From Cytophagales bacterium (GTDB lineage Bacteria > Bacteroidota > Bacteroidia > Cytophagales > Cyclobacteriaceae): DNA of 64,000 bases. Below are positions 17,062 through 26,288 of the stretch, one piece after another. The notes beneath the pieces were generated by a model. That model did no database searches, was not told the origin of the DNA, and worked only from the letters and a program-made list of their open reading frames with translations. The stretch is from contig JAKSDQ010000062.1 of assembly GCA_022360015.1 (NCBI GenBank), forward strand, positions 1 through 64,000, written 5' to 3'. The position numbers were made by a program, and so were the translations under genes. The number at the start of each line of letters is the position of its first letter. Position 1 is the first letter of the stretch.

Positions 17062-17252
17062 CTTTTTTTGGGTTTATGTTGTTTATTTATTAAAGGGGTT
17101 GCTTATGTAACCTCTTTTTATTTTGTCCAATCTTGATTATTTTTAGCAACTTTATTTATTTTCGGATAAGCGGTTACTGTTTAATTTTTTTCCGAAAATA
17201 GCATGTTGATTTAATTTAAGTTAGTTCATTCATTTTACCCAAAGCGAAAAGT

Positions 17253-18929
17253 ATGGAAAACTATCCATGGTATAAGGCCTACCCAAACGGCGTCCCAAAA
17301 GAAATCAATCCCGATCAGTATTTATCTATTTTAGAGCTATTTGAAGAATGTGTGGAAAAATTCGGTGATGCACCTGCCTTCATCAATATGGGAGCAGGTC
17401 TTACCTACAGGCAACTGGATGTGGAGAGTAAAAAATTTGCCGCCTACCTGCAAAATGTGGCAGGACTGGAAAAAGGTGACAGGGTAGCTATTCAAATGCC
17501 TAATCTTTTGCAGTTTCCGGTGGCCCTGTTTGGGGTTTTAAGGGCCGGAATGGTAGTGGTGAATACCAATCCGCTTTATACATCGAGGGAAATGGCCCAC
17601 CAGTTTAATGATTCCGGGGCCAAAGCGGTGGTAATATTGACCAATTTTGGCCACAATCTTGAAAAAATATTAAAATATACCCAGATAAAACTGATCATTA
17701 CCACCGAACTGGGCGATTTGCTGGGCGGGGTCAAAGGGCATTTGGTGAACTTTGTGGTCAAAAGAATAAAGAAAATGGTGCCGGCATTTAATCTGCCTGA
17801 GGCTATACCTTTCAAGCAGGCGCTGAGGGAGGGAAAAAGACAGGTATATCACCGTCCGGAAACAGATGCTGAAGACCTTGCTTTTTTGCAGTATACGGGA
17901 GGTACAACCGGTGTTTCAAAAGGGGCTATGCTGACCCACAGAAACATGGTCAGCAATATGGAGCAAAATTGTGCATGGATGGGCGTAGACCTGGATGATG
18001 GAAAAGAGGTGGTCATTACAGCACTTCCGTTGTATCATATTTTTGCCTTAACTGTCAATTGCCTTACTATGATGAAAAAAGGGGCCAAAAATGTCCTGAT
18101 CACCAATCCAAGGGATATGCCTGCCTTCATTAAGGAGTTGAAAAGATATCCTTTTTCAGTCATAACCGGTGTAAACACTTTGTTTAACGGCCTGCTAAAT
18201 CAACCGGCTTTTCAGCAGGTGGATTTTGACAAACTGAAAGTGGCTGTTGGCGGGGGCATGGCTGTGCAGGATGCTGTGGCACAGGAATGGAAAAGGATAA
18301 CCGGCAGACCGCTGGTCGAAGGATATGGATTGACAGAGACTTCTCCTGTCCTCTCTTGCAATCCCCTGGATGGTTCGGAGAGACTGGGTACTATAGGGTT
18401 ACCCTTTCCAAGTACAGAGCTTAAGCTGGTGGATGAAAATAATCAGGTGGTACCAGTAGGTGGAGTAGGAGAAATTTGTGCCCGTGGCCCACAGGTCATG
18501 AAGGGGTATTGGCAAAAACCTGAGGAAACGTCTAATGTATTTATGGTAGATTGGCTGAAAACCGGGGATATGGGTACAGTGGATGAAGAGGGCTTTTTCA
18601 GAATCGTAGACAGGAAAAAGGAGATGATTAATGTTTCAGGGTTTAATGTCTATCCCAACGAAATAGAAAATGTTATCGCCCTGATGGATGGGGTGCTGGA
18701 GGTAGGTGTGATTGGTGTTCCGGATGACAAATCTTCTGAGGTAGTAAAAGCCTTTATTGTCAAGAAAAACCCGTCTGTCACTGAAGATGAAATAAAGGAA
18801 TTTTGTAAGGAAAATCTGACGGCCTACAAGGTGCCTAAATTCATTGAGTTCAGGGATGAGCTGCCGAAATCAAACATTGGCAAGATTATGCGGAGGCTGC
18901 TTAAAGAGGGGGAGCCGGCGGAAGGGTAG
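17253..18929 (+). CDS. fadD: Long-chain fatty acid-CoA ligase (FadD-like)
   Basis: An ANL-superfamily adenylating enzyme of 558 residues, close to E. coli FadD (561). The P-loop-like motif YTGGTTGVSKGAMLTH begins at ~214. GYGLTETSPVLSCNP is the adenine-binding region. LKTGDMGTVDEEGFFRIVDRKKEMI is the hinge, and PKSNIGKIMRRLL carries the catalytic C-terminal Lys. It activates fatty acids with ATP and CoA at the inner membrane. It stands alone, with a gap of 190 bases after the tRNA-like gene. The following 135 bases are G-rich with a short ATTGACA duplication and no gene. Confidence 0.92.
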   Translation: MENYPWYKAYPNGVPKEINPDQYLSILELFEECVEKFGDAPAFINMGAGLTYRQLDVESKKFAAYLQNVAGLEKGDRVAIQMPNLLQFPVALFGVLRAGMVVVNTNPLYTSREMAHQFNDSGAKAVVILTNFGHNLEKILKYTQIKLIITTELGDLLGGVKGHLVNFVVKRIKKMVPAFNLPEAIPFKQALREGKRQVYHRPETDAEDLAFLQYTGGTTGVSKGAMLTHRNMVSNMEQNCAWMGVDLDDGKEVVITALPLYHIFALTVNCLTMMKKGAKNVLITNPRDMPAFIKELKRYPFSVITGVNTLFNGLLNQPAFQQVDFDKLKVAVGGGMAVQDAVAQEWKRITGRPLVEGYGLTETSPVLSCNPLDGSERLGTIGLPFPSTELKLVDENNQVVPVGGVGEICARGPQVMKGYWQKPEETSNVFMVDWLKTGDMGTVDEEGFFRIVDRKKEMINVSGFNVYPNEIENVIALMDGVLEVGVIGVPDDKSSEVVKAFIVKKNPSVTEDEIKEFCKENLTAYKVPKFIEFRDELPKSNIGKIMRRLLKEGEPAEG

Positions 18930-19064
18930 GGGGGCTGGTGGGTTTTGTGGGATAGATAGTTATTATGGTGGGGTGTGGAAGGGGTTTTGAATTGACAATT
19001 GACAATGGAAGATGGGGGGGAGGTAGGTTTGTGGCTGATAATTGGGGTTTTTCTATTTGCTTCT

Positions 19065-19826
19065 TTACGGAATTCGACCTTTGATTTGCTTTTTTATATA
19101 GTCTTTTGCTTTTTCGAAGTCCTCAGGGGTATCGATACCGAGGCTTTCGAGGTGTGTTTCGGCAACTTTGATGGTAAAGCCATTTTCGAGCCACCGCAAT
19201 TGCTCCAGGGATTCTGCTTTCTCTAGTAAAGACACTGATAAGCTGGCGATTTGGAGCAAGATGTCGGTTCGGTAACCGTAGATGCCCAGGTGTTTATAAA
19301 ACGGGTGTTCGCCCAGCCAGTCCTCCTGTTTTTTTCCTCTTAAGAATGGAATCGTAGAGCGGCTAAAATAAATGGCTTCGTTTAGGGTGTTTTTTACTAC
19401 TTTTACTACATTGGGATCAAACAAGGTATCTGCGCTCTCGATGGGTTTAATCAGGGTGGCGATTTGCGTTTGTCTGTCGAGTAAGTCTGCCAGCGTATCT
19501 ATCGATTCAGGGGAAACAAAAGGTTCATCTCCCTGAATGTTGATCACATAATCAAATTTTTCTTCCAGTTTCCGGACCACTTCTACACAACGGTCGGTGC
19601 CGCTGCGGTGTTCGGTACTTGTTAACATGACGTTTCCACCGAAACCTGTTACGTGGTCATAGATTTCGCGGTGGTCCGTGGCTACCATGAGTTTCCGAAT
19701 AACCTGGGTTTTTGCAGCCTGTTTATAAACCCGTTCAATCACTGATTTTCCGCCAAGATTGGCCAGGGCTTTGGCAGGAAACCGGCTGGAAGCATACCGT
19801 GCGGGGATAATTCCTAAAATTTTCAT
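19065..19826 (-). CDS. kdsB: 3-deoxy-manno-octulosonate cytidylyltransferase
   Basis: KdsB activates KDO as CMP-KDO for lipopolysaccharide inner core synthesis, in the cytosol. The N-terminal IPARYASSRFPAKAL is the nucleotide-binding signature. Further family motifs are STEHRSGTDRCVEV, NIQGDEPFV and HLGIYGYR. Its 253 residues match the family. It follows the nfeD gene by 7 bases, probably one transcript. The gene implies a Gram-negative outer membrane with KDO-containing LPS. Confidence 0.95.
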   Translation of the reverse strand: MKILGIIPARYASSRFPAKALANLGGKSVIERVYKQAAKTQVIRKLMVATDHREIYDHVTGFGGNVMLTSTEHRSGTDRCVEVVRKLEEKFDYVINIQGDEPFVSPESIDTLADLLDRQTQIATLIKPIESADTLFDPNVVKVVKNTLNEAIYFSRSTIPFLRGKKQEDWLGEHPFYKHLGIYGYRTDILLQIASLSVSLLEKAESLEQLRWLENGFTIKVAETHLESLGIDTPEDFEKAKDYIKKQIKGRIP

Positions 19827-19833
19827 CGCAATT

Positions 19834-21216
19834 TCAGGCTTTTTTTACCTTTAGGGAAGTACCTTCTTCACCGATCACTATGACCTCTTCATCTTTATTG
19901 ATAAAGCTTCCCCTTGTATAGGCATCGTATAACTCATTGTCAATCATTATTTTACCACTTGGTCTTAACACGGTATAAGCAATTCCTTTTTTATTGAGCA
20001 TGGATGTTTCGCTGACATTAGCTGTATAACCCTCACTACTCTGCTGCGTATCTACCAGTGCAATTTTTTTAAAAAACTTTGTTTGTGTGAGTTTTACCCC
20101 TCCCATAAACATTAACATAAAACCTCCCAGCAGTCCCACCAAAGCCACCGTTGCGGCCAGAAAAATATCTTTTATTTCTACAAATGAGAAATCAAAATTT
20201 TCATTGTTGAGCATGACCAGAATCAGTGATCCAATAGTACAGATGAGACCCATCACGCCAGCAACGCCAAAACCGGGAATCACAAATACCTCTAACGCAA
20301 GCAGCGCAACGCCCACAAAAAAAACAGCTATTTCCCAGTTTTCAGCAAGACCATTCAGATAATAAGGCGTAAAATACAAAATCATGGCAGTCACAGAAGC
20401 CAGGATTGGAAATCCGACACCCGGTGTTTGCAGTTCGAAATAGATGCCTCCAATGATGATCAGGATCAGCAATCCGCTGATCACAGGATTCAGGAAAAAG
20501 GCAATTATTCTTTCTGCCGGATTCAATTTATGCCTTTCCAGCCTGTAATTTTCAATATTGTTTCTTGTCAGAATTTCTTCAATGCTACTCACCTGCGCTT
20601 CACAGTACCCATATTCGATAGCTTCTGAAGTAGAGAAAGTGATCACTTCTCCGGCTTTTGAGATCCCTTCCACTTCCAGATCCTCATCAACCATGGCTTC
20701 GGCAATCCGGGGATCCCGGCCATTGGCTTCGGCTGTGGATCTCATAATCGATCTCATGTAGGACTGGTATTTATCAGGCGCAGCCTGTCCGTCCTGGAAG
20801 ACTACCGTAGCAGCCCCGATGCTGGCACCCTTGGCCATGTAAATACTGTCACAGGCAATTGATATCAGGGCCCCGGCCGAAGCGGCGTCTTTATTGATAA
20901 AAACAAATACCGGTTTCTCAAATTCCAGAATTTGTGTTCTTATATCGTCTGCATCTGTCAAAACCCCACCGTAGGTATCCATCTCTATTATCAGGTAGTT
21001 GGCACCGATCTCCCTCGCCTGTTCCAATCCCAGCCGTACATAACGATTAGATCTTGGATCAATATCGGATTTAATCTCCATCACGAAAACCAATGTTTCA
21101 TCTTCGGTCGTTGATGTTTGGCTGGAAACCGGGCTGGGGGCCATCAGCCACCCTGTAAACAACATGCTGACAGTGATAATCCCGGAATATACTTTATTTT
21201 TTATGAAGCTGTTCAT
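19834..21216 (-). CDS. NfeD-type membrane protein with N-terminal ClpP-like serine protease domain
   Basis: The long (NfeD1b) form. A signal peptide at ~1-32 is followed by a ClpP-class domain at ~40-225 with MDTYGGVLTDA and the candidate nucleophile in DAASAGALISIACD. Four or so membrane segments lie between ~235 and 375, and a C-terminal OB-fold at ~390-458 reads GTSLKVKK at its end. Homologues cleave membrane proteins such as stomatins or organise membrane microdomains. No stomatin partner gene is adjacent here. It is the first gene of the pair with kdsB. Confidence 0.9.
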   Translation of the reverse strand: MNSFIKNKVYSGIITVSMLFTGWLMAPSPVSSQTSTTEDETLVFVMEIKSDIDPRSNRYVRLGLEQAREIGANYLIIEMDTYGGVLTDADDIRTQILEFEKPVFVFINKDAASAGALISIACDSIYMAKGASIGAATVVFQDGQAAPDKYQSYMRSIMRSTAEANGRDPRIAEAMVDEDLEVEGISKAGEVITFSTSEAIEYGYCEAQVSSIEEILTRNNIENYRLERHKLNPAERIIAFFLNPVISGLLILIIIGGIYFELQTPGVGFPILASVTAMILYFTPYYLNGLAENWEIAVFFVGVALLALEVFVIPGFGVAGVMGLICTIGSLILVMLNNENFDFSFVEIKDIFLAATVALVGLLGGFMLMFMGGVKLTQTKFFKKIALVDTQQSSEGYTANVSETSMLNKKGIAYTVLRPSGKIMIDNELYDAYTRGSFINKDEEVIVIGEEGTSLKVKKA

Positions 21217-21462
21217 TCTTTGATTTTATTCAGGGAATAAAATTAATGAATTTATAAATATAAATGATTGGGATGAATATATTGGCTTTTATACAGAGTA
21301 ATGTTCTAAAAGGCCTTTTGTATTGAATAATCATTCTTTGAACGTTAATTTTGTCTTTATTTTCAGTGAACCATCCATTTGCCGGAATAATTAATAAATT
21401 TTCAGGATCAATTGTCAATAATTTAATTATTTTGTGCAATAAAAATCTTTTGCTTGCAATAC

Positions 21463-22614
21463 ATGGCCCTAATTAACGTAAATCTTAATACATACTTAAA
21501 TTTATTGCCAAAGGTGAAGTCCGTTATTATTGTTTTTACACTGATATCATTCGCATTCTATGGAGAAGCCACTGCTTTTACATCCGTAAGCGCAGATTCA
21601 ATAGGCCTGGAGACCAACAAGGATGGTAAAACGTATATCCTGCATAAAGTAGCCCCCGGTGAAACGTTGTATTCGCTGTCCCGAAGGTACAAAGCCCCGG
21701 TATCCGGAATACTAAAATCCAACCCGGGAGCTGAATCAGGCATCAAGGTTGAACAAATTTTGAGAATACCTTATGAAAAAAAGCCTGAACTGGCAAAAGG
21801 CGCGGTAAGTCATGTGGTGAAGCCCAGCGAAACCCTGTATTCTATCTCCAGAAAGTATAATGTGAAGCTTTCCGATATAAAAAAGTGGAATAATCTTGAA
21901 GGCACGGCCTTAAACATAGGCCAAACCCTGGTGCTTTATCCCAAAGGTGGCGGAAAAGACAAAAATCCGGTTGCCAACACCCCGGCAACGCCAAAGGCCG
22001 GTGAGGGGGATTTTGTGCACACCGTAGCCTCTGCAGAAACCTTATATTCCATCTCAAGAAAATACAACGTAGCCATGGCAGATATCAAGAGATGGAACAA
22101 TTTAGATGATGTTAGTTTGAATATTGGTCAGAAATTAATTATAAAACCTTTAAAGCAGCCTGTTGCCCGCAAAGATAAACCAGTTGAAAAGCGTAAGAAG
22201 GAAGTCGCCGAAGTTTCCGGCAAACCAACCGGAAGTCAGACCAAGGATTCAGGCTACAAAGAGTATAAAACCTCTATGGAGGAAATAAAACGAGTTAATA
22301 CCAGCAACCCACAGCCCCGGAAAAGCAGTAATACCGGCGGCTTTAATAAAGTAGTTGAGCTTGGCTTTGCAGAAGTGATCAAGACAGAAAAAGAGTCAAA
22401 AAAATGGCTGGCCCTCCACCGAACCGCCCCCATAGGCACCATAGTGAGGGTGAAAAATGAGATGAACAACCTCTGGGTATTTGTCAGGGTGGTGGGTGTG
22501 CTGCCCGAAACAAGTGTCAATGACAAGGTTTTGATTAAAATATCCCAAACTGCCTACGATAAGCTCGGGGCCATTAACGATAGATTTCCAGTTGAAATAT
22601 CGTACGTCCCCTAG
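21463..22614 (+). CDS. Exported protein with three LysM domains and an RlpA-like barrel
   Basis: A signal peptide or N-terminal anchor (LPKVKSVIIVFTLISFAFYG) is followed by three LysM modules at about 60-105, 115-160 and 184-229, each with the GETLYSLSR / ETLYSISRKYNV core. A basic linker precedes a C-terminal double-psi beta-barrel (~290-383, LHRTAPIGTIVRVKNEMNN). LysM binds peptidoglycan, and RlpA-like barrels bind or cleave denuded glycan. I prefer the ATG at 21463 over the track's TTG at 21454. Its 3' end overlaps the next gene by 23 bases. Confidence 0.9.
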   Translation: MALINVNLNTYLNLLPKVKSVIIVFTLISFAFYGEATAFTSVSADSIGLETNKDGKTYILHKVAPGETLYSLSRRYKAPVSGILKSNPGAESGIKVEQILRIPYEKKPELAKGAVSHVVKPSETLYSISRKYNVKLSDIKKWNNLEGTALNIGQTLVLYPKGGGKDKNPVANTPATPKAGEGDFVHTVASAETLYSISRKYNVAMADIKRWNNLDDVSLNIGQKLIIKPLKQPVARKDKPVEKRKKEVAEVSGKPTGSQTKDSGYKEYKTSMEEIKRVNTSNPQPRKSSNTGGFNKVVELGFAEVIKTEKESKKWLALHRTAPIGTIVRVKNEMNNLWVFVRVVGVLPETSVNDKVLIKISQTAYDKLGAINDRFPVEISYVP

Positions 22615-23389
22615 CGCTTTCGATGCTCATCTCAAAGACTTTCTCGAGGAGAAAGTCAGCCAGTTTAACAGACCGGCGTTTATTGCAGATGATCCGGTAT
22701 GCATTCCTCATCTGTTCTCCTTAAAGCAGGACCGCGAAATCGCAGGGTTTTTGGCTGCAACGCTTGCCTGGGGGCAGCGAAAAACGATCATTAATAAGAG
22801 CAAGGAGCTTTTGAAGTATATGGATAATGCGCCATATGACTTTGTTCTTAATCATCAGGAAAAAGATCTTTCAAAGCTCTTAAGTTTTAAACACCGTACT
22901 TTTAAGGATACTGACACCTTATATTTTATTGCGTTTTTCAAACACTTTTATCGAAACAACCAAACGCTCGAAAATGCCTTTATCAGGGGTATGGAAAAAG
23001 ATGGTGAAAATCTTGAGGTGGGACTGATTAACTTTCACAGGTTGTTTTTCAGTTTACCTGATTTTCCGCAAAGGACCAAAAAACACGTCGCCACGCCCGA
23101 GAGGAATTCTGCCTGCAAGCGAATCAACATGTTTCTGCGTTGGATGGTGAGAAAAGACAATAATGGTGTAGACTTCGGCCTATGGCAAAAAATAAAACCG
23201 GCCCAACTCATCTGTCCCTGTGATCTCCACGTAGACAAGGTGGCCAGAAAACTGGGACTGATTACCCGGAAGCAGACCGATTGGAAGACAGCGCTTGAGC
23301 TGACCGAAAACCTTAAAAAGCTAGACCCCCGAGATCCTGTTAAATATGATTTTGCCTTGTTTGGGTTGGGAATTCTGGATAAATTCTAA
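22592..23389 (+). CDS. TIGR02757/DUF2400 family protein
   Basis: A 265-residue protein of the TIGR02757 family. AGFLAATLAWGQRKTIINKS, LSFKHRTFKDTD and NMFLRWMVRKDNNGVDFGLW are the conserved stretches, and a final PCDLHVDKVARKLGL resembles the DNA-glycosylase-like helix of distant relatives. Biochemical role is unknown. The start is a TTG inside the end of the LysM gene (23-base overlap), suggesting coupling, since no ATG lies nearby. Its stop overlaps the end of the converging pyrE by 4 bases. Confidence 0.88.
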   Translation: MKYRTSPSAFDAHLKDFLEEKVSQFNRPAFIADDPVCIPHLFSLKQDREIAGFLAATLAWGQRKTIINKSKELLKYMDNAPYDFVLNHQEKDLSKLLSFKHRTFKDTDTLYFIAFFKHFYRNNQTLENAFIRGMEKDGENLEVGLINFHRLFFSLPDFPQRTKKHVATPERNSACKRINMFLRWMVRKDNNGVDFGLWQKIKPAQLICPCDLHVDKVARKLGLITRKQTDWKTALELTENLKKLDPRDPVKYDFALFGLGILDKF

Positions 23390-24060
23390 ACCACTTTGGA
23401 CTTTTGCGGATCGTTAGTCCACGCTGCGGGATTTTCCCTCCAGCCTTTAAGTAGCTCAACCTCCTTTTCGGAAATGATGCCCTGCTGTAAAGCTTCTTCA
23501 ATTAACGTATTATAATCACTTAAACAAACCAATGGAATGTTGGCCTCCCCGAAGTTTTGCCGGGCAGTGTCAAAGCCATAGGTAAATATTGCAACCATAC
23601 CTAAAATTTTGAATTCGGCTTCCTTTAATGCCTGGGCCGCTTTAAGTGAACTACCCCCTGTTGAGACGAGGTCTTCGATCAGTACAACTTGCTGGTTTTT
23701 TGTAATTTTGCCTTCAATCATATTTTCCATCCCATGCCCCTTGGGTTTCGATCGCACATATAAAAATGGCAACCCTAATTGTTCAGCCACCAGTGCCCCT
23801 TGCGGTATTCCGGCGGTAGCGACACCTGCTATGGCTTCTACTTCCGGATAATTGAGTTTTATCTGCTCAGCCAACAGGTTTTTTATATAAGATCTTACCT
23901 CGGGGAAGGACAGTGACAGCCGGTTATCACAATATATAGGTGAATTCCATCCGGAGCTCCATACAAAAGGTTTTTGAAGGCTCAACTGAATAGCACCGAT
24001 GTTCAACAGCATTTTTGCTATTTGATGTGATTGATCCTGATTTTCTATGATTTTTATCAT
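23386..24060 (-). CDS. pyrE: Orotate phosphoribosyltransferase
   Basis: PyrE joins orotate to PRPP to make OMP in pyrimidine synthesis. The PRPP-binding motif VVLIEDLVSTGGSSLKA is clear. FVWSSGWNSPIYCDNR and IAGVATAGIPQGALVAEQ are family-specific. Its 224 residues match the family. It ends in a 4-base convergent overlap with the TIGR02757 gene and is divergent from the NUDIX gene at 24161. A TAAATTTG element lies at 24072-24065 on its strand. Confidence 0.96.
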   Translation of the reverse strand: MIKIIENQDQSHQIAKMLLNIGAIQLSLQKPFVWSSGWNSPIYCDNRLSLSFPEVRSYIKNLLAEQIKLNYPEVEAIAGVATAGIPQGALVAEQLGLPFLYVRSKPKGHGMENMIEGKITKNQQVVLIEDLVSTGGSSLKAAQALKEAEFKILGMVAIFTYGFDTARQNFGEANIPLVCLSDYNTLIEEALQQGIISEKEVELLKGWRENPAAWTNDPQKSKVV

Positions 24061-24160
24061 AGTGCAAATTTACAATAATATTTACTTGAGACATAAATTT
24101 ATGTTTGTAACACAATCAGATATTTTTTTCATTTGTACATTGTTTTGATATACCGTTTAT

Positions 24161-24850
24161 ATGAAAATATTTATCAATGATATTCCGGTTAATATCGTGC
24201 CCAAAAAGAGCCTGAAGGAATGGGATAAATATCACACTATTAAAAAGGGGGACAATAAAATGATATCCCATCTGGACTTAACCGGTGATATACTTTTTGT
24301 AGATTTGGCAGGGAATGAATTAAAGGTATTTCTGGTTTTAATGCAGGATAAAAAATTCAAAAAAGCCACATCTATTACCTTTGCGGTAAACGACTACCGT
24401 GAGGCAAAAAAACTGGTGAAAGATCAGTTTACCATTGTGAAGGCAGCAGGTGGATTAGTCTTGAAAGGGGACCGGTTTTTACTGATAAACCGGCTGAAAA
24501 AATGGGATTTACCAAAGGGAAAATCGGATAAGGGCGAAAAAATGAAAGAAACCGCGGTGAGAGAAGTTGAGGAAGAGTGTTCGATCAAGGTAAATTTGAT
24601 AAAAAAGATTGGGGTGACCTGGCATACTTATACGCAAAACGATAAACGTATTCTAAAGCGAAACAAATGGTTTCTAATGGAGTGCCTGGATGACCGGGAT
24701 ATGAAGCCTCAGGTTGCGGAAAACATCGAGGAGGTTGGCTGGTTTGATCAGGAAACACTTGCAAAGCTTCTAAAAACCTCCTATCCTTCCATCGTTGAGG
24801 TTTTCAGACGCTACAGCACCAAATTTGCCCATAAACTGAAATTACCATAA
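24161..24850 (+). CDS. NUDIX hydrolase with N-terminal extension
   Basis: Residues ~95-215 are a NUDIX domain with LPKGKSDKGE then KMKETAVREVEEECSI, a full GX5EX7REUXEE box in which the usual Gly near the end is Ser. The first ~90 residues (starting MKIFINDIPVNIV) are not a NUDIX fold I recognise. NUDIX enzymes cleave nucleoside diphosphates linked to another group, and the substrate here is unknown. The gene is divergent from pyrE with 100 bases between them. TATGTTTG at 24100-24107 may be its -7 element. Confidence 0.9.
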   Translation: MKIFINDIPVNIVPKKSLKEWDKYHTIKKGDNKMISHLDLTGDILFVDLAGNELKVFLVLMQDKKFKKATSITFAVNDYREAKKLVKDQFTIVKAAGGLVLKGDRFLLINRLKKWDLPKGKSDKGEKMKETAVREVEEECSIKVNLIKKIGVTWHTYTQNDKRILKRNKWFLMECLDDRDMKPQVAENIEEVGWFDQETLAKLLKTSYPSIVEVFRRYSTKFAHKLKLP

Positions 24851-24939
24851 CACCTACCTCTTCTTCATCCCCTCAATGCCTTCCATCCCACCCATCCACC
24901 TTCCCCATGAAAGCATTAAATTTACACCCACACTCTTCT

Positions 24940-25392
24940 TTACAACTTGAAGGGAACAAAAGGTGAAATATCAGCCCCATATTTATGAATTTCACGGATA
25001 ATGCTGGAATTAACGGCGGCGTATTTTGGCGAAGTAATGAGGAAAACGGTTTCAATTTCCCGGTTTAAGTTTCTGTTCACCTGCGAAATGCTGTTTTCAT
25101 ATTCAAAGTCTGTGGTGTTACGCAGGCCTCTGAGTATATAGTTGGCACCATGTTTTTTGGCCAGATTGGCCGTGAGTTCGTTATAAATGACCACTTTAAT
25201 GTTAGGGTATTTGACAAAATTATCATTGATCAATTGCGCCATTTTTTCTACTTCAAAATGTCTGACCTTTTTAGTATTATGACCAATACCGATAATAATT
25301 TCGTCAAAAATCTTTAAGCCTCTCAACACAATGTCTTCATGGCCTTTGGTAAAAGGGTCGAATGATCCTGGGAATATGGCTTTTTTCAGCAT
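24940..25392 (-). CDS. coaD: Phosphopantetheine adenylyltransferase
   Basis: CoaD carries out the fourth step of coenzyme A synthesis, adenylating 4'-phosphopantetheine. FPGSFDPFTKGHEDIV with the T/HxGH motif is at the N-terminus, LRGLRNTTDFEYE binds substrate, and SSIIREI closes the active site. Its 150 residues are typical. It begins directly after the DUF3822 stop, in the order hypothetical - DUF3822 - coaD. Confidence 0.97.
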   Translation of the reverse strand: MLKKAIFPGSFDPFTKGHEDIVLRGLKIFDEIIIGIGHNTKKVRHFEVEKMAQLINDNFVKYPNIKVVIYNELTANLAKKHGANYILRGLRNTTDFEYENSISQVNRNLNREIETVFLITSPKYAAVNSSIIREIHKYGADISPFVPFKL

Positions 25393-26280
25393 TTATTCAC
25401 AAAGGAATGTATTGTAGAGATCGAAGTACTGATGATCATCGGCTTCGTCAAACATGTAATTATAGTTCAAAAAATCAGGTTTGGTGCCAAATGAAACATG
25501 TCTGAAATGCTTATACAGTTCTTTAAACAGTGCTGAGTCCTTCGTAATGCTTCCCCACACGATGACTTTGGAGCGGTTTTGGTCCATGTCATAAAGCTGG
25601 AAGGCATTGGCTACGTATCTGAAATACTCCATGGTCGTATTATAGGCAAACTTGTTGTAAAGCTCCAACTGGCGATTCCTGGTGATAATAATACTTACAT
25701 GGCTTCGGTCTGTAAATATATACATCGACCGGTTTTCATTATGATCATCATAATTCAGAACACCTTCGATGAGCGCATTTCCCTGATGAATTACATGAAC
25801 AGTGCTGTTGGGGTAAAGGGAAAACAGCCAATCGGTGAATTTCTTGCTGGCGGAGAACACCGCAACAGCCTCTGTCTTTATGTGCTTATAATAGTGGATT
25901 TTTTCCTCATCGACATTTATTTCACAGCTCAGCTTCAGATAAGCTGCCAGATTATCTTTATCAAACAGACTTTCCGGAACCAAAGTGAATTTCACGTTTT
26001 TGATAGAGAACTTGACCGAATTCCAAAATCCGGCGTGTAGCACATGATGATTTTCAAACAATTGCGACAACGTAGCGATTAGTGCATCGATAGATTGGCT
26101 GTCATTTAAAATATAATCCTCCAGTAACAGACAATTGTTGGTCTTGCTGTCGCTGATGCATAACTGAAAGTCGTTTTCAGCAAGCTGAATGGACAAATTA
26201 TAGCGATCAAGACTTTCTATATCAAACTTGTCATCTTTGATTTTCTTTACCTGCCGATAGTTTGCGGTTGTATTTTCCAA
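25393..26280 (-). CDS. DUF3822 family protein
   Basis: A 295-residue protein found almost only in Bacteroidota, often next to coaD. Its N-terminus (YNLSIQLAENDFQLCISDS), IYKNKFAYNTTMEYFRY-type middle and KVIVWGSITKDSALFKEL segment fit DUF3822, whose fold is thought to resemble the actin/ASKHA type. No catalytic motif is evident and the role is unknown. It is flanked without spacing by coaD and with 8 bases by the membrane-anchored gene before it. Confidence 0.85.
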   Translation of the reverse strand: MENTTANYRQVKKIKDDKFDIESLDRYNLSIQLAENDFQLCISDSKTNNCLLLEDYILNDSQSIDALIATLSQLFENHHVLHAGFWNSVKFSIKNVKFTLVPESLFDKDNLAAYLKLSCEINVDEEKIHYYKHIKTEAVAVFSASKKFTDWLFSLYPNSTVHVIHQGNALIEGVLNYDDHNENRSMYIFTDRSHVSIIITRNRQLELYNKFAYNTTMEYFRYVANAFQLYDMDQNRSKVIVWGSITKDSALFKELYKHFRHVSFGTKPDFLNYNYMFDEADDHQYFDLYNTFLCE

Positions 26281-26288
26281 AATATTTT

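Noticed and set aside
18990-19012. ATTGACAATTGACAATGG duplication after fadD
   Set aside because: Two short copies in a low-complexity stretch. Too little to call a repeat element.
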